Made by a program: the position numbers and the translations under genes. DNA of 64,000 bases from Angustibacter sp. Root456 (GTDB lineage: Bacteria > Actinomycetota > Actinomycetes > Actinomycetales > Angustibacteraceae). This document shows positions 17,055 to 37,593 of this stretch, piece after piece (the first letter of the stretch is position 1; the number at the start of each line of letters is the position of its first letter). The notes under the pieces were generated by a model. It did not search any database and had not been told where the DNA came from. It saw nothing but the letters and a program-made list of their open reading frames with translations. Location of the stretch: NCBI RefSeq assembly GCF_001426435.1, contig NZ_LMER01000015.1:131488-195487 (forward strand). Reading direction: 5' to 3'.

Positions 17055-17419
17055 CAGACGTCCTTCCCCGACCGCTTGGCCACGCGCACGCGGACGGTGC
17101 GCTCGCGGCCGTCGCGCTCGACGGTCTCGGTGCGGTACCCGACGCGGGTGCGCTTCTTGGTGTCGGGGTCGACCAGCATGACGTTGCTGACGTGCAGCGC
17201 CGCCTCCTGCGTGATGATGCCGCCGGTGCGGGCGCCCCGGCCGCTCGTGCCGGCCTTGGTGTGACGCTTGACCTGGCGCACGCCCTCGACGACGACGCGC
17301 TGGCGCTCGACGTCGACGCTGATCACCTTGCCCTGCTTGCCGCGGTCGCCGCCGTTCTTCTGCGAGCGACCGGTGATGACCTCCACGAGGTCACCCTTCT
17401 TGAGCTTCATCTTCGCCAT
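17054..17419 (-). CDS. rplX: 50S ribosomal protein L24
   Basis: Assembly initiator beside the exit tunnel, 121 aa. The KOW motif is at about 7-36 ([28 protein letters not shown]). The C-terminal basic part ([29 protein letters not shown]) is typical of actinobacterial L24. It lies 3 nt after rplN. Confidence 0.97.
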   Translation of the reverse strand: MAKMKLKKGDLVEVITGRSQKNGGDRGKQGKVISVDVERQRVVVEGVRQVKRHTKAGTSGRGARTGGIITQEAALHVSNVMLVDPDTKKRTRVGYRTETVERDGRERTVRVRVAKRSGKDV

Positions 17420-17422
17420 GGC

Positions 17423-17791
17423 TCAGAGCACCTCCGGGGCGAGCGAGACGATCTTCATGAACCGCTTGTCACGCAGCTCGCGGCCCACCGGCCCGAAGAT
17501 GCGCGTACCGCGGGGGTCCCCGTCGGGGCGGAGGATGACGGCGGCGTTCTCGTCGAACCGGATGTACGAGCCGTCCGGACGCCGGCGCTCCTTGGTGGTG
17601 CGCACGACGACCGCCTTGACGACGTCGCCCTTCTTGACGTTGCCGCCGGGGATGGCGTCCTTGACGGTGGCGACGATGACGTCGCCGATACCCGCGTAGC
17701 GCCGACCCGAGCCGCCGAGAACACGGATGCAGAGGATCTGCTTGGCACCCGTGTTGTCAGCGACCTTGAGTCGCGACTCCTGCTGGATCAC
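17423..17791 (-). CDS. rplN: 50S ribosomal protein L14
   Basis: 122 aa, exactly the usual bacterial length. Opens [33 protein letters not shown] and ends [23 protein letters not shown]. It forms an intersubunit bridge with 16S rRNA helix 14 and is the docking site for RsfS. A 96-nt spacer separates it from rpsQ. Confidence 0.97.
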   Translation of the reverse strand: MIQQESRLKVADNTGAKQILCIRVLGGSGRRYAGIGDVIVATVKDAIPGGNVKKGDVVKAVVVRTTKERRRPDGSYIRFDENAAVILRPDGDPRGTRIFGPVGRELRDKRFMKIVSLAPEVL

Positions 17792-17887
17792 TGCTCACTC
17801 CTGTCGTCGCGCTGGTTCTCGCCGTGGCGAGCCTTGCGGAACTTCTCTGGTCTGGTGCCGGCCGTCTCGATGAGCCGGCCGAGCGAC

Positions 17888-18211
17888 TTACTTGGCGCGC
17901 TCGAGCACCTCGACGACGCGCCAGCGCTTGGTGGCCGACAGCGGTCGGGTCTCCATGATGAGCACCAGGTCGCCGATGCCGGCGTCGTTCGCCTCGTCGT
18001 GCGCCTTCACCTTGCTGGTGCGGCGCAGGACCTTGCCGTACAGGGCGTGCTTGACGCGGTCCTCGACCTCGACGACGACGGTCTTGTCCATCTTGTCGCT
18101 GACGACGTAGCCGCGGCGCGTCTTGCGGTAGGCCCGCTCGGTGCTCTGGGCCGTGCTCTGGGCGTCGGTGCTGGTGCTCACGGTGTCCTTCGTGCTCTGG
18201 GTGTCGCTCAT
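17888..18211 (-). CDS. rpsQ: 30S ribosomal protein S17
   Basis: Early 16S-binding OB-fold protein. The core (about 27-107) begins [30 protein letters not shown]. The first 26 residues are an extra Ser/Thr/Gln-rich tail ([20 protein letters not shown]) made from short imperfect repeats. Such tails are seen in other actinobacterial S17 proteins. The start overlaps the rpmC stop by 4 nt (ATGA). Confidence 0.96.
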   Translation of the reverse strand: MSDTQSTKDTVSTSTDAQSTAQSTERAYRKTRRGYVVSDKMDKTVVVEVEDRVKHALYGKVLRRTSKVKAHDEANDAGIGDLVLIMETRPLSATKRWRVVEVLERAK

Positions 18212-18447
18212 GCCTGACCCTCCGGACGGGTCCTGATGCCGAGCTCGTACTCACGCAGCACCGTGTAGATGCGCGCGATGTCGCGACGGACGGCGCGCAG
18301 CCGACCGTGGCTCTCGAGCTGGCCGGTGGCCGACTGGAAGCGCAGGTTGAACAGCTCTTCCTTGGCCTTGCGCAGCTCCTCGACGAGGCGCTCCTCGCTC
18401 ATCTCGGCCAGGGCCGAGGGGGCGAGGTCCTTGGAACCCACTGCCAT
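18208..18447 (-). CDS. rpmC: 50S ribosomal protein L29
   Basis: A helical hairpin protein at the tunnel exit and part of the docking site for trigger factor and SRP; 79 aa. Seen: [43 protein letters not shown]. It overlaps rplP by 1 nt and rpsQ by 4 nt. Confidence 0.97.
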   Translation of the reverse strand: MAVGSKDLAPSALAEMSEERLVEELRKAKEELFNLRFQSATGQLESHGRLRAVRRDIARIYTVLREYELGIRTRPEGQA

Positions 18448-18866
18448 CAGAGGTCACCGCCTTCACGCCGCACGAAGCGGCACTTCATGGGGAGCTTGTG
18501 CATCGCGCGGAGCATCGCCTCGCGGGCGATGGGCTCCGGGACGCCGGACAGCTCGAACATCACGCGGCCCGGCTTGACGTTGGCGATCCACCACTCCGGC
18601 GAGCCCTTACCCGAACCCATGCGGGTCTCGGCAGGCTTCTTGGTCAGCGGGCGGTCGGGGTAGATGTTGATCCACACCTTGCCGCCACGCTTGATGTGCC
18701 GGGTCATGGCGATACGCGCCGACTCGATCTGCCGGTTTGTGACGTACGCCGGCTCCAGCGCCTGGATTCCGTAGTCACCGAAAGCGATCGTGGTGCCGCC
18801 CTTGGCCGCACCCGAGCGCTTCGGGTGGTGCTGCTTGCGGTGCTTGACGCGACGCGGGATCAGCAC
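18447..18866 (-). CDS. rplP: 50S ribosomal protein L16
   Basis: 139 aa; organises the A-site region and 5S contacts. Opens [25 protein letters not shown] and contains [33 protein letters not shown]. It lies 3 nt after rpsC. Confidence 0.97.
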   Translation of the reverse strand: MLIPRRVKHRKQHHPKRSGAAKGGTTIAFGDYGIQALEPAYVTNRQIESARIAMTRHIKRGGKVWINIYPDRPLTKKPAETRMGSGKGSPEWWIANVKPGRVMFELSGVPEPIAREAMLRAMHKLPMKCRFVRREGGDL

Positions 18867-18869
18867 GGG

Positions 18870-19700
18870 TCAGCCCTCCGTTCCGGGGTTCGCGAGCTGC
18901 TCGGCCTGGGGGGCCTCGGCAGCGGGCGCCTCGGTGGCCGCCGGAGCGTCCGCGCGGCCGCCGCGGGCCGGACGGTCGCTGCGGGCGCCACGCGCCGGGC
19001 GGTCGCTGCGCGGGCCGCGCGGCGCGCGCGGAGCCGCAGCCTGCTGCTGAGCCAGCTCGCGGTTGGTGACGTCGCCCTTGTAGATCCAGACCTTGACGCC
19101 GATGCGACCGAACGTCGTCCGGGCCTCGTACAGGCCGTAGTCGATGTTGGCGCGCAGGGTGTGCAGCGGCACGCGACCCTCGCGGTAGAACTCCGAGCGC
19201 GACATCTCGGCGCCACCGAGGCGGCCCGAGCACTGCACCCGGATGCCCTTGGCGCCGGCGCGCAGCGAGCTCTGCATGCCCTTGCGCATGGCGCGCCGGA
19301 ACGACACGCGCGCCGACAGCTGCTCGGCGATGCCCTGGGCGACCAGCTGCGCGTCGATCTCGGGGTTCTTGACCTCGAGGATGTTCAGCTGCACCTGCTT
19401 GCCCGTGAGCTTCTCGAGCTCGCCGCGGATGCGGTCGGCCTCCGCGCCGCGACGGCCGATGACGATGCCCGGACGCGCGGTGTGGATGTCGACGCGGACG
19501 CGGTCGCGCGTGCGCTCGATCTCGACCTTGGAGATGCCGGCCCGCTCCATGCCCGTGGACATGAGCTTGCGGATCGCGACGTCTTCCTTCACGTAGTCGC
19601 GGTAGCGCTGGCCCGGCTTGGTGCTGTCGGCGAACCACCGGCTCTTGTGGTCGGTGGTGATGCCGAGGCGGAACCCGTGCGGGTTGACCTTCTGTCCCAC
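18870..19700 (-). CDS. rpsC: 30S ribosomal protein S3, extended C-terminus
   Basis: mRNA-entry protein with helicase-like contacts; 276 aa. Opens [23 protein letters not shown]. The KH domain has GRRG at 82-85, and the C-terminal ribosomal domain ends near residue 217. The last 60 residues are low-complexity: [15 protein letters not shown] with RSDRPARG repeated, then an Ala/Glu/Pro tail. It overlaps the rplV stop by one base. Confidence 0.97.
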   Translation of the reverse strand: MGQKVNPHGFRLGITTDHKSRWFADSTKPGQRYRDYVKEDVAIRKLMSTGMERAGISKVEIERTRDRVRVDIHTARPGIVIGRRGAEADRIRGELEKLTGKQVQLNILEVKNPEIDAQLVAQGIAEQLSARVSFRRAMRKGMQSSLRAGAKGIRVQCSGRLGGAEMSRSEFYREGRVPLHTLRANIDYGLYEARTTFGRIGVKVWIYKGDVTNRELAQQQAAAPRAPRGPRSDRPARGARSDRPARGGRADAPAATEAPAAEAPQAEQLANPGTEG

Positions 19701-20095
19701 TAGCGGGTCCTCCCCTTCGTGGCGGCCTGCTGGCCTGCGGTCTGGTTGTCGGGCGTGCCCACGACCACGGTGATGTGGCTCGTGCGCTTGCGGATGCGGT
19801 AGGCCCGCCCCTGTGCGCGCGGCCGGAACCGCTTCATGGTCGGTCCCTCGTCGACGTACGCGGCCTGGACGACCAGGTCACGCTCGTCGAACGCCTCAGA
19901 GGCCTGGTCGGCCTTGACCCGCGCGTTGGCGACGGCGCTGAGCAGCACCTTGCGGATCGGCTCGCTGGCCGCCTGCGGGGCGAACTGCAGCACCGCGCTG
20001 GCCTGCGTCGCCTGCTGACCCCGGATGAGGTCGACGACGCGGCGGGCCTTCTGGGGCGTGACACGGACGTACCGCGCCTGCGCCTTGGCTTCCAT
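19700..20095 (-). CDS. rplV: 50S ribosomal protein L22
   Basis: 131 aa; its long hairpin lines the exit-tunnel constriction. Seen: [25 protein letters not shown] and the hairpin end [26 protein letters not shown] 62-nt spacer separates it from rpsS. Confidence 0.97.
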   Translation of the reverse strand: MEAKAQARYVRVTPQKARRVVDLIRGQQATQASAVLQFAPQAASEPIRKVLLSAVANARVKADQASEAFDERDLVVQAAYVDEGPTMKRFRPRAQGRAYRIRKRTSHITVVVGTPDNQTAGQQAATKGRTR

Positions 20096-20157
20096 CGCTG
20101 TCCCTTGTCTTTCGTGGGTGTTCTGGTCGGGTGAGTGTCCGAAGAGCGCCGGCCGCG

Positions 20158-20439
20158 TCAGCGGCGGCGGCCCTTGCGGTCGTCCTTCTCGTGCCCGCGG
20201 AAGGTGCGGGTCGGAGCGAACTCACCGAGCTTGTGACCGACCATGGCCTCGGTCACGAAGACCGGGACGTGCTTGCGGCCGTCGTGCACGGCGATCGTGT
20301 GACCGAGCATGTCCGGCACGATCATCGAGCGCCGGGACCAGGTCTTGATGACGTTCTTGGTCCCCTTCTCGTTCTGCACGTCCACCTTCTTCTGCAGGTG
20401 GTCGTCGACGAAGGGGCCCTTCTTCAGACTACGAGGCAT
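20158..20439 (-). CDS. rpsS: 30S ribosomal protein S19
   Basis: Head protein near the A site, 93 aa: [20 protein letters not shown], then [47 protein letters not shown]. It has a normal length and a basic tail. It starts 13 nt after rplB. Confidence 0.97.
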   Translation of the reverse strand: MPRSLKKGPFVDDHLQKKVDVQNEKGTKNVIKTWSRRSMIVPDMLGHTIAVHDGRKHVPVFVTEAMVGHKLGEFAPTRTFRGHEKDDRKGRRR

Positions 20440-20452
20440 ACGTCAGGGCTCC

Positions 20453-21289
20453 TCAGCGCTTCTTGCCGGTACGACGGCGACGGACGATCAGCTTGTCGCT
20501 GTCCTTGTTCGGACGACGGGTGCGGCCCTCGGGCTGGCCCCACGGGCTCACCGGGTGACGGCCACCGGACGTCTTGCCCTCACCACCACCGTGCGGGTGG
20601 TCGATCGGGTTCATCGCAACACCGCGGACGGTCGGGCGCTTGCCCTTCCACCGCATGCGGCCGGCCTTACCCCAGTTGATGTTCGACTGCTCGGCGTTGC
20701 CCACCTCGCCGACCGTCGCGCGGCAGCGCAGGTCGACGTTGCGGATCTCGCCGGACGGCATGCGCAGCTGCGCGTACGGGCCGTCCTTGGCGACGAGCTG
20801 GACGCTCGAGCCGGCCGAGCGGGCGATCTTGGCGCCGCCGCCGGGCCGCAGCTCGATGGCGTGGATGACCGTACCGGTGGGGATGTTGCGCAGCGGCAGG
20901 TTGTTGCCCGGCTTGATGTCGGCCCCAGGGCCGTTCTCGATCCGGTCGCCCTGACGCAGCTTGGCCGGGGCCAGGATGTAGCGCTTCTCGCCGTCGGCGT
21001 AGTGCAGCAGCGCGATGCGCGAGGTGCGGTTGGGGTCGTACTCGATGTGCGCGACCTTCGCCGGCACGCCGTCCTTGTCGTGACGACGGAAGTCGATCAC
21101 GCGGAAGGCGCGCTTGTGGCCGCCACCGATGTGGCGGGTGGTCACCCGGCCGGAGTTGTTGCGACCGCCGCTCTTGCTGAGCGGACGGACCAGCGACTTC
21201 TCCGGCTGCGAGCGCGTCACCTCGACGAAGTCGGCGACGCTGGCGCCACGGCGCCCTGGCGTCGTCGGCTTGTACTTACGGATACCCAT
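20453..21289 (-). CDS. rplB: 50S ribosomal protein L2
   Basis: Central large-subunit protein next to the peptidyl-transferase centre, 278 aa. Seen: [28 protein letters not shown], and the family signature with the essential histidine in [27 protein letters not shown]. Ends in RRRRTGKKR. Confidence 0.97.
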   Translation of the reverse strand: MGIRKYKPTTPGRRGASVADFVEVTRSQPEKSLVRPLSKSGGRNNSGRVTTRHIGGGHKRAFRVIDFRRHDKDGVPAKVAHIEYDPNRTSRIALLHYADGEKRYILAPAKLRQGDRIENGPGADIKPGNNLPLRNIPTGTVIHAIELRPGGGAKIARSAGSSVQLVAKDGPYAQLRMPSGEIRNVDLRCRATVGEVGNAEQSNINWGKAGRMRWKGKRPTVRGVAMNPIDHPHGGGEGKTSGGRHPVSPWGQPEGRTRRPNKDSDKLIVRRRRTGKKR

Positions 21290-21330
21290 AGCTCAAAGTC
21301 CTCTTCGAAGTTCTCTCGTCGGCGACCCGG

Positions 21331-21636
21331 TCAGGAGACCGGACCCCCGAAGATGTCGATGGACCCCTCGCTCAGGGTCACGATGGCCCGCTTGGTGTCC
21401 TTGCGCTTGCCCAGTCCGAACCGCGTACGACGGGTCTTGCCCTTGCGGTTCAGCGTGTTGACCGAGCGCACCTTGACGCCGAAGACCTGCTCGACCGCGA
21501 TCTTGATCTCGGTCTTGTTGGCCCGCGGGTCGACGACGAACGTGTAGGCGCCCTCGTCGAGCAGGCCGTAGCTCTTCTCGGACACCACCGGCGCGATCAG
21601 GATGTCGCGGGGGTCCTTCTGCAGCTGGATGCTCAC
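21331..21636 (-). CDS. rplW: 50S ribosomal protein L23
   Basis: Tunnel-exit protein and main docking site for trigger factor, 101 aa. Seen: [57 protein letters not shown]. Overlaps the rplD stop by 4 nt. Confidence 0.97.
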   Translation of the reverse strand: MSIQLQKDPRDILIAPVVSEKSYGLLDEGAYTFVVDPRANKTEIKIAVEQVFGVKVRSVNTLNRKGKTRRTRFGLGKRKDTKRAIVTLSEGSIDIFGGPVS

Positions 21637-22316
21637 TTGGTGGCCTCCTCAGCCTCGGACTGCGTCGCGACGGCCTTGGCGCTCTTGCCCTTGGCCGGCC
21701 CGGCGACGAACGCCTCGAGCGCACCCGAGGTGAAGACCACGTCGTCGGAGCACAGCACGTCGTAGGTGTTGAGCTGGTCGGGCACGATCACGTGCACGCG
21801 CTCGACGTTCGACAGGCTCTTCCAGCCCAGGACGTCGGCCCGCTCCACGACCACCAGCAGGTGCTTGCGGTCGGACACGGCGGCCAGCGCCTGGACGGCC
21901 GACTTGGTGGACGGCGCGTCACCCTCGACGAGCGCGGACAGCACGTGCACGCGGCCGTGACGCGCCCGGTCGGACAGGGCGCCGCGCAGCGCGGCGGCCT
22001 TCATCTTCTTGGGCGTGCGCTGGCTGTAGTCGCGCGGCTGCGGGCCGTGCACCACTCCACCGCCGGCGAACTGCGGCGCGCGGGTCGAGCCCTGGCGGGC
22101 GCGACCGGTGCCCTTCTGGCGGTACGGCTTGCGCCCACCGCCGCGGACCTCGCCGCGCGTCTTGGTGGCGTGCGTGCCCTGGCGGGCCGCGGCCTGCTGG
22201 GCCACGACGACCTGGTGGATCAGCGGCACGTTGGTCTGCACGTCGAAGATCTCGGCGGGCAGCTCGACCGTGCCGGTCTTGTCACCGGCCGGCGAGAGGA
22301 CGTCGATGGTCGACAT
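21633..22316 (-). CDS. rplD: 50S ribosomal protein L4
   Basis: 227 aa; its extended loop reaches the exit-tunnel constriction opposite L22 ([41 protein letters not shown]). In enterobacteria L4 also represses the S10 operon. The C-terminal tail ([24 protein letters not shown]) is mildly extended. It starts 4 nt after rplC. Confidence 0.97.
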   Translation of the reverse strand: MSTIDVLSPAGDKTGTVELPAEIFDVQTNVPLIHQVVVAQQAAARQGTHATKTRGEVRGGGRKPYRQKGTGRARQGSTRAPQFAGGGVVHGPQPRDYSQRTPKKMKAAALRGALSDRARHGRVHVLSALVEGDAPSTKSAVQALAAVSDRKHLLVVVERADVLGWKSLSNVERVHVIVPDQLNTYDVLCSDDVVFTSGALEAFVAGPAKGKSAKAVATQSEAEEATK

Positions 22317-22320
22317 GGCG

Positions 22321-22977
22321 TCAGGCTCCCTTCACAGCGAGCTTGGCTGCGGTCTTGACCAGCACGACGCCGCCCTTGGGGCCGGGAACGGCACCCTTGA
22401 TGAGCAGCAGGCCCTTGTCGGCGTCCACCGCGTGGATCGTGAGGTTCTGGGTGGTCTTGCGGACGTGGCCCATGCGACCGGCCATCTTCAGGCCCTTGAA
22501 GACCCGACCGGGCGTCGAGGCGCCACCGATCGAGCCGGGCTTGCGGTGGTTGCGGTGCGCACCGTGGGAGGCGCTGACGCCCTTGAAGCCGTGACGCTTC
22601 ATGACGCCGGCCGTGCCCTTGCCCTTGGTCGTGCCCACGACGTCGACCTTCTGGCCGGCCTCGAAGACCTCGACGGTGACTTCCTGCCCGAGGGCGTACT
22701 CGCCGGCGTCGGCGGTGCGCAGCTCAACCAGGTGGCGACGCGGGGTGACACCGGCCTTCGCGAAGTGACCGGCCATCGGCTGGTTCACCTTGCGAGGGTC
22801 GATCGCGCCGTACGCGATCTGGACGGCGTCGTAGCCGTCGCTGTCGGAGGTACGGACCTGGGTGACGACGCACGGCCCGGCCTGGACGACGGTGACCGGC
22901 ACCAGCCGGCCCGCCTCGTCCCAGACCTGGGTCATGCCGAGCTTCTCGCCCAGGACGCCCTGAATCTGCTTGGTCAT
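22321..22977 (-). CDS. rplC: 50S ribosomal protein L3
   Basis: 218 aa; one of the earliest large-subunit assembly proteins, with a loop near the peptidyl-transferase centre. Seen: [30 protein letters not shown] at the N-terminus, and the central [36 protein letters not shown]. It lies 13 nt after rpsJ. Confidence 0.97.
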   Translation of the reverse strand: MTKQIQGVLGEKLGMTQVWDEAGRLVPVTVVQAGPCVVTQVRTSDSDGYDAVQIAYGAIDPRKVNQPMAGHFAKAGVTPRRHLVELRTADAGEYALGQEVTVEVFEAGQKVDVVGTTKGKGTAGVMKRHGFKGVSASHGAHRNHRKPGSIGGASTPGRVFKGLKMAGRMGHVRKTTQNLTIHAVDADKGLLLIKGAVPGPKGGVVLVKTAAKLAVKGA

Positions 22978-22990
22978 GTGAAAGGGATCC

Positions 22991-23299
22991 TTAGAGCTTG
23001 ATCTCGATGTTCACGTCCGCCGGCAGGTCGAGTCGCATGAGCGAGTCGACGGCCTTCGGCGTGGGGTCGATGATGTCGATGAGGCGCTTGTGGGTGCGCA
23101 TCTCGAAGTGCTCGCGGCTGTCCTTGTACTTGTGCGGCGAACGGATGACGCAGTAGACGTTCTTCTCCGTCGGCAGCGGCACCGGACCAACGACCGTCGC
23201 ACCAGCGCGCGTCACCGTGTCGACGATCTTGCGCGCCGAGCTGTCGATGACCTCGTGGTCGTAGGACTTCAGCCGGATGCGGATCTTCTGTCCCGCCAT
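22991..23299 (-). CDS. rpsJ: 30S ribosomal protein S10
   Basis: 102 aa; head protein that also pairs with NusB in antitermination. Seen: [46 protein letters not shown]. The frame is open well upstream, but homologues start at [10 protein letters not shown]. It heads the S10 operon and follows a leader that contains a 25-nt element also found before rpsL. Confidence 0.97.
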   Translation of the reverse strand: MAGQKIRIRLKSYDHEVIDSSARKIVDTVTRAGATVVGPVPLPTEKNVYCVIRSPHKYKDSREHFEMRTHKRLIDIIDPTPKAVDSLMRLDLPADVNIEIKL

Positions 23300-23373
23300 C
23301 GCTTCGTTGAACTCTCTCTCGTCGCTGCTCTGTCCCAGGCGCGGCGGGAGCCGTACCGGGTGGTGACCTCCGC

Positions 23374-23398
23374 CGACCCCCGAGGTCGGGTGTGTCGC
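23374..23398 (-). promoter_or_regulatory. 25-nt leader element of the S10 operon, copy 1
   Basis: Identical over 25 nt to 28404-28428. On the minus strand it contains CGACACACCCGACC and a short stem CCGACC/GGTCGG. Its 3' end is 74 nt before rpsJ. Confidence 0.65.
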
Positions 23399-23549
23399 GT
23401 GGTGGTCACACGCCCGAGCTAGCATCCGAAGATGCCGCCCGGGTCGGTCGATGCTGGTCGTGCAGAAGTCGTGCCACGTCGTCCTGCGCCGCGCGCCGCC
23501 CACCGCGTGGGGTGGTCAGCCGCGCCTGGGCGCATCGGGCAACTGCTCT

Positions 23550-23579
23550 AGTGTGCCAGAGGCCGGGAGCACCGATCAA
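23550..23579 (-). promoter_or_regulatory. candidate S10 operon promoter
   Basis: TTGATC (23574-23579), 18 nt, CACACT (23550-23555) on the minus strand. It is about 250 nt before rpsJ, giving room for the leader. The gap 23300-23961 (662 nt) otherwise holds only the leader element and the tuf terminator; I see no gene in it. Confidence 0.4.
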
Positions 23580-23900
23580 ATCCGGGCGTCGTACACCTAC
23601 CGTTCCGTGCTCATCATGGCATCAAACGGCTCCCTCAGCAGGTCGGCGTCCTCGCCGCCCGGGCCGCGTCGCTCACCTCGCTGCGCCGTTCGGCCACTCG
23701 ATGCGACCGGTGCGCTGGCCGGCCGGGACGGTCGGCGTCAGCAGCGCCTCGTGACGGCGAGGCAGAGCAGGAGCGCCGCTGTCAGCGCGAGAACGTGGGT
23801 CTGCACCGCGCCCTCACCGGGGACGCTGCTGAGCCGCAGGCGGCGCTTGCTGCGCCACGTGCAGGGTGTCGTGGACGCACGCCTCGGCGGCGGGGACGAC

Positions 23901-23934
23901 GAGAGGGCCCGGACCGTGTGGTCCGGGCCCTCTC
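23901..23934 (-). terminator. terminator of tuf
   Basis: A perfect 15-bp stem (GAGAGGGCCCGGACC and complement), 4-nt loop, 27 nt past the tuf stop. Confidence 0.9.
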
Positions 23935-23961
23935 GGGTGCGATCAGCTGGTCGCGCTCAGA

Positions 23962-25158
<1,197 letters not shown>

Positions 25159-25249
25159 TGTGGGTCCTCCTCAGGACTGGGTCTCGTTGCCGCGGATCAG
25201 GGTGATGCGGCAGGTCTGGGGTGTGGAACGCGTTACCTGGCGAACCAGG

Positions 25250-27352
<2,103 letters not shown>

Positions 27353-27446
27353 GGTGCTCCTGCCCGTCTGCGTCGGTTGACTCCGGTCTGGGTGACCGCG
27401 TCGAAGTTCGAAGAGCTGATGGGGCGGGGGCGGTGCCCCCGCCGAC

Positions 27447-27917
27447 TCACCAGCGGTAGTGCGCGAAGGCCTTGTTGGACTCGGCCATCTTGTGCGTGTC
27501 CTCGCGGCGCTTCACCGCGGCACCCAGGCCGTTGCTCGCGTCGAGGATCTCGTTCATGAGGCGCTCGGTCATGGTCTTCTCACGACGGTCACGCGAGTAG
27601 TTGACCAGCCAGCGCAGCGCCAAGGTGGTCGAGCGGTTCGGCTTGACCTCGATCGGCACCTGGTAGGTCGCGCCACCCACGCGGCGGCTCTTGACCTCGA
27701 TCGCCGGCTTGACGTTGTCGAGCGCGCGCTTGAGGGTGACCACCGGGTCGGTGCCGGTCTTCTCGCGGGCGCCCTCGAGGGCGCCGTACACGATCCGCTC
27801 GGCGACGGACTTCTTGCCGTCGAGGAGGATCTTGTTGACCAGCTGGGTGACCAGCGGGGAGTTGTAGACCGGGTCGACGACGAGCGGCCGCTTGGGGGCC
27901 GGACCCTTGCGGGGCAT
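27447..27917 (-). CDS. rpsG: 30S ribosomal protein S7
   Basis: 156 aa, the normal length; initiates assembly of the 30S head. Opens [37 protein letters not shown] and ends [13 protein letters not shown]. The ATG overlaps the rpsL stop by one base (TAATG), so the two are coupled. Confidence 0.98.
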   Translation of the reverse strand: MPRKGPAPKRPLVVDPVYNSPLVTQLVNKILLDGKKSVAERIVYGALEGAREKTGTDPVVTLKRALDNVKPAIEVKSRRVGGATYQVPIEVKPNRSTTLALRWLVNYSRDRREKTMTERLMNEILDASNGLGAAVKRREDTHKMAESNKAFAHYRW

Positions 27918-28291
27918 TAGCTCTTCTCCTTCTTGGCGCCGTAGCGGCTGCGAGCCTGCTTGCGGCCGCGCACACCCTGGGTGTCGAGCGAGCCGCGGAC
28001 GATCTTGTAGCGGACGCCGGGCAGGTCCTTCACACGGCCACCGCGCACGAGCACGATCGAGTGCTCCTGCAGGTTGTGGCCGACGCCCGGGATGTAGGCC
28101 GTGACCTCGATGCCGCTGGTGAGGCGCACGCGCGCCACCTTGCGCAGCGCGGAGTTCGGCTTCTTCGGGGTGGTCGTGTAGACGCGGGTGCACACGCCCC
28201 GACGCTGCGGGCTCCCCTTGAGGGCCGGGGTCTTGGTCTTGGTGACCTTGTCCTGCCGGCCCTTGCGGACCAGCTGCTGGATCGTGGGCAC
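27917..28291 (-). CDS. rpsL: 30S ribosomal protein S12
   Basis: Decoding-centre protein, 124 aa. Seen: [55 protein letters not shown] and [17 protein letters not shown]. The lysines of [10 protein letters not shown] and RVKDLPG, where streptomycin-resistance changes occur, are the wild-type residues. It heads the str operon behind a leader carrying the 25-nt element shared with rpsJ. Confidence 0.98.
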   Translation of the reverse strand: MPTIQQLVRKGRQDKVTKTKTPALKGSPQRRGVCTRVYTTTPKKPNSALRKVARVRLTSGIEVTAYIPGVGHNLQEHSIVLVRGGRVKDLPGVRYKIVRGSLDTQGVRGRKQARSRYGAKKEKS

Positions 28292-28403
28292 TCTGTCTCC
28301 GTCTCTTGCGCGGTGCTCGTGGTGGTCTAGCGGGTGATCGTGCTCGTGGTCATGCGGTGGTGCTGGGTGGTGCGGGCTGCGGGTGGACGCGCCGGTCGCT
28401 GCA

Positions 28404-28428
28404 CGACCCCCGAGGTCGGGTGTGTCGC
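28404..28428 (-). promoter_or_regulatory. 25-nt leader element of the str operon, copy 2
   Basis: Identical to 23374-23398; 112 nt before rpsL. The surrounding gap (28292-28611, 320 nt) has no gene: it holds this element, a small hairpin (28515-28532) and the rpoC terminator. I could not identify a convincing promoter. Confidence 0.65.
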
Positions 28429-28554
28429 ACGCGGTCCGCGGCGTTCATCCGGGCTGCCGCCGCCCCGGGGGGCTACCCCCGCGCGCGCCAGCCTGTGCGT
28501 CCTTGCTACGTGGCGCCTGGGTCACCCCAGGCACGGAGGGCAACTTTACCGGCC

Positions 28555-28591
28555 GGTGCTCGGGGAGGTCAAAATGACCTCCCCGAGCACC
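28555..28591 (-). terminator. terminator of rpoBC
   Basis: A perfect 17-bp stem (arms 28555-28571 and 28575-28591, GGTGCTCGGGGAGGTCA and complement) around a 3-nt loop, 20 nt past the rpoC stop. It is the strongest simple hairpin in the window. Confidence 0.93.
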
Positions 28592-28611
28592 GCACGCGGC
28601 TGCCTGCCTGA

Positions 28612-32487
<3,876 letters not shown>

Positions 32488-32520
32488 GTGTGTCCTTCTC
32501 TCAGTCTTCTAGGTCTGTTG

Positions 32521-32568
32521 GGTCTGACGGTGTACTGACGGTGATCGAGGAGTCGATCGAGCTGACCG

Positions 32569-32575
<7 letters not shown>
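32521..32575 (-). other. structured rpoB-rpoC spacer with two competing pairings
   Basis: ACCGTCAG (32565-32572, overlapping the rpoB stop) can pair with either of two copies of CTGACGGT (32524-32531 or 32535-32542). The nearer pairing stacks on GATCGA-GGAG-TCGATC (32543-32558); the farther one extends to an 11-bp stem GGTCTGACGGT/ACCGTCAGACC. There is no U-tract, so attenuation or RNA processing is more likely than termination. Confidence 0.6.
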
Positions 32576-36045
<3,470 letters not shown>

Positions 36046-36163
36046 GGAGGGTCCTTCCACGGGCCTTTGATGCGGTGAGTACGCACGCCGATCGGCCCGG
36101 CACTGGGATGGGCACAGAAGTGCTGATCCGAGCGACGGGTGAAGACGGCTGGCGCAAAGTGCA

Positions 36164-36192
36164 AGCATACCCCATGGGTTGCGCACAAGGAA
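36164..36192 (-). promoter_or_regulatory. candidate rpoB promoter
   Basis: TTCCTT (36187-36192), 17 nt, TATGCT (36164-36169) on the minus strand, about 120 nt before the TTG of rpoB. The -35 is weak. The 306-nt gap 36046-36351 holds no gene that I can see. Confidence 0.45.
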
Positions 36193-36351
36193 ACGCCCGC
36201 GTCCGAGGACCCCGCGGCTGCCTCGCCGGCCCGAAGCCAGCGACTGCGCCACGAGGATGGCGCTCCGCGGTACCCCGCGTCAAGGTTCGACGGCCACCGG
36301 CGTGCCGCCTGGTGCAGCCGAACGGCGCAGCCAGACCGGCGCGCCAGCCTG

Positions 36352-37065
36352 CTACAGGCCGCTGACCTGCGAGACCAGCCACCGGCCGTCGCGCTCGACC
36401 ATCGTCATCTCAACGCGGTTCTGGTCGACCTGCGGGCGCTCGAGGCGGGTCGAGGTGGTCGTCTGGTTGACGAACAGCACGATGACGACGCGGTGTGCGG
36501 ATGCCTGCTCGACGCCCGCGGCCGCCACCTGCGCCACCACGGAGGCCTTGGTGTCGGTGGCCACCTTCTTGACCGCCTCGGCGGTGGTCTTGGCGTACTG
36601 CTCGGCGAACGGCGACGCCGTGAGGGCCCGACCCTTGGCGAAGTCGGCGTCGAGGTGGCGGTAGTCGTAGCTGAGGATCGCCGTCGCGGCCGTGCGGGCG
36701 GCGCGCACCGCCTCGCCGCGCGCGGCGTCGACCGCGTGGGCCTGACGGTCGGCGCGCACCAGCAGCCCCACGGCCAGCAGCACGACGACGAGCAGTGCGG
36801 CCAGCGCGCCCAGCACCCAGCCCGGCACCCGACGTCCGGCCGCTCGCTCGCCCGCGGCGGCCGGAGCCGACTCGGTGGTGGGCTCGAGCGGCCGCTGGGC
36901 AGTGGGCTGGGCAGTGGGCTGAGCGGTGGGCTCGACAGAGGGCTCGACAGTGGGCTCGGGTGGCAGCACGGGGCGCGAGCGCTCACCGGCCACCCGTCGG
37001 CGGCGCGGGCTGGGGGTCACGGTGGTGCCTCCCCGGGCCTGGTCGGGTCGTCGGACGTCGGTCAT
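36352..37065 (-). CDS. Mce-associated membrane protein (second)
   Basis: 237 aa. A proline-rich cytoplasmic N-terminus with a PTAQ tandem repeat, one membrane helix (about 80-105, VLGALAALLVVVLLAVGLLV), and an extracytoplasmic SnoaL/NTF2-like domain ending VEMTMVERDGRWLVSQVSGL. Proteins of this shape lie at the end of mce operons and are thought to stabilise the complex. The ATG at 37065 has GAGAGG 5 nt upstream; a GTG at 37089 lacks one. Confidence 0.85.
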   Translation of the reverse strand: MTDVRRPDQARGGTTVTPSPRRRRVAGERSRPVLPPEPTVEPSVEPTAQPTAQPTAQRPLEPTTESAPAAAGERAAGRRVPGWVLGALAALLVVVLLAVGLLVRADRQAHAVDAARGEAVRAARTAATAILSYDYRHLDADFAKGRALTASPFAEQYAKTTAEAVKKVATDTKASVVAQVAAAGVEQASAHRVVIVLFVNQTTTSTRLERPQVDQNRVEMTMVERDGRWLVSQVSGL

Positions 37066-37092
37066 GGCAGCCTCTCGCCTCTCCCCCACCGC

Positions 37093-37593
37093 TCAGCCCA
37101 CGAACTGCAGCTGGTCGGTGAGCCACTGGTCACCGGAGCGGGTGAGGTCGACCTGCATACGGTAGTGCCGGGCGACGGGCGTGGCCGCCGCGGTGTTCGT
37201 GACGTCGGCGTCGACCACGAGGATCACCCGCGCGCTGTCGGCGTCGTGCGAGACCAGCCCGGCCTTGAGCACCTTGCCCTTGCTGACCGCCTTGTTGCTG
37301 GTCACGAGCTTCTTCAGCTGGTCGGTCTGGGCCGCGAACTCCTTCTTGAAGGTGCCGGTCGCGTCGTCGACGACCCGCTGGGCGTCGCGGTCGAACGTGC
37401 GGTAGTCCAGGGTCGTGAAGTTCACCGCCAGCTGGGTGGCGGCGGCCACGGCGTCCTGCCCCGCGGCGGTGCTGCGCCGCTCGGCGAGCACCCGGCGCCC
37501 GAGCAGGCCACCGACCACCAGCCCGGCCACCACCAGCGCCGCGAGCACGGCTGCGAGCGCCACCCGGACGCCCGGGCGGGCCAGCGCGCTCAC
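37093..37593 (-). CDS. Mce-associated membrane protein (first)
   Basis: 166 aa from a GTG that overlaps the mceF stop (GTGA). One membrane helix (about 10-33) precedes a domain with LDYRTFDRDAQRVVDDATGTFKKEFAAQTDQLKKLV and a C-terminal RMQVDLTRSGDQWLTDQLQFVG. It is the same type as the protein downstream; the two probably arose by duplication. It is expected on the outer face of the membrane next to the Mce complex. Confidence 0.87.
   Translation of the reverse strand: MSALARPGVRVALAAVLAALVVAGLVVGGLLGRRVLAERRSTAAGQDAVAAATQLAVNFTTLDYRTFDRDAQRVVDDATGTFKKEFAAQTDQLKKLVTSNKAVSKGKVLKAGLVSHDADSARVILVVDADVTNTAAATPVARHYRMQVDLTRSGDQWLTDQLQFVG

Noticed and set aside
28501-28554. Promoter of rpsL just past the rpoC terminator
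   Set aside because: No -35/-10 pair of acceptable match and spacing was found by eye; the promoter is probably nearby but I cannot place it.
36046-36252. N-terminal extension of rpoB
   Set aside because: The frame is open, but it crosses the probable promoter and has no similarity to RpoB; the TTG at 36045 has a good ribosome-binding site and matches Streptomyces.
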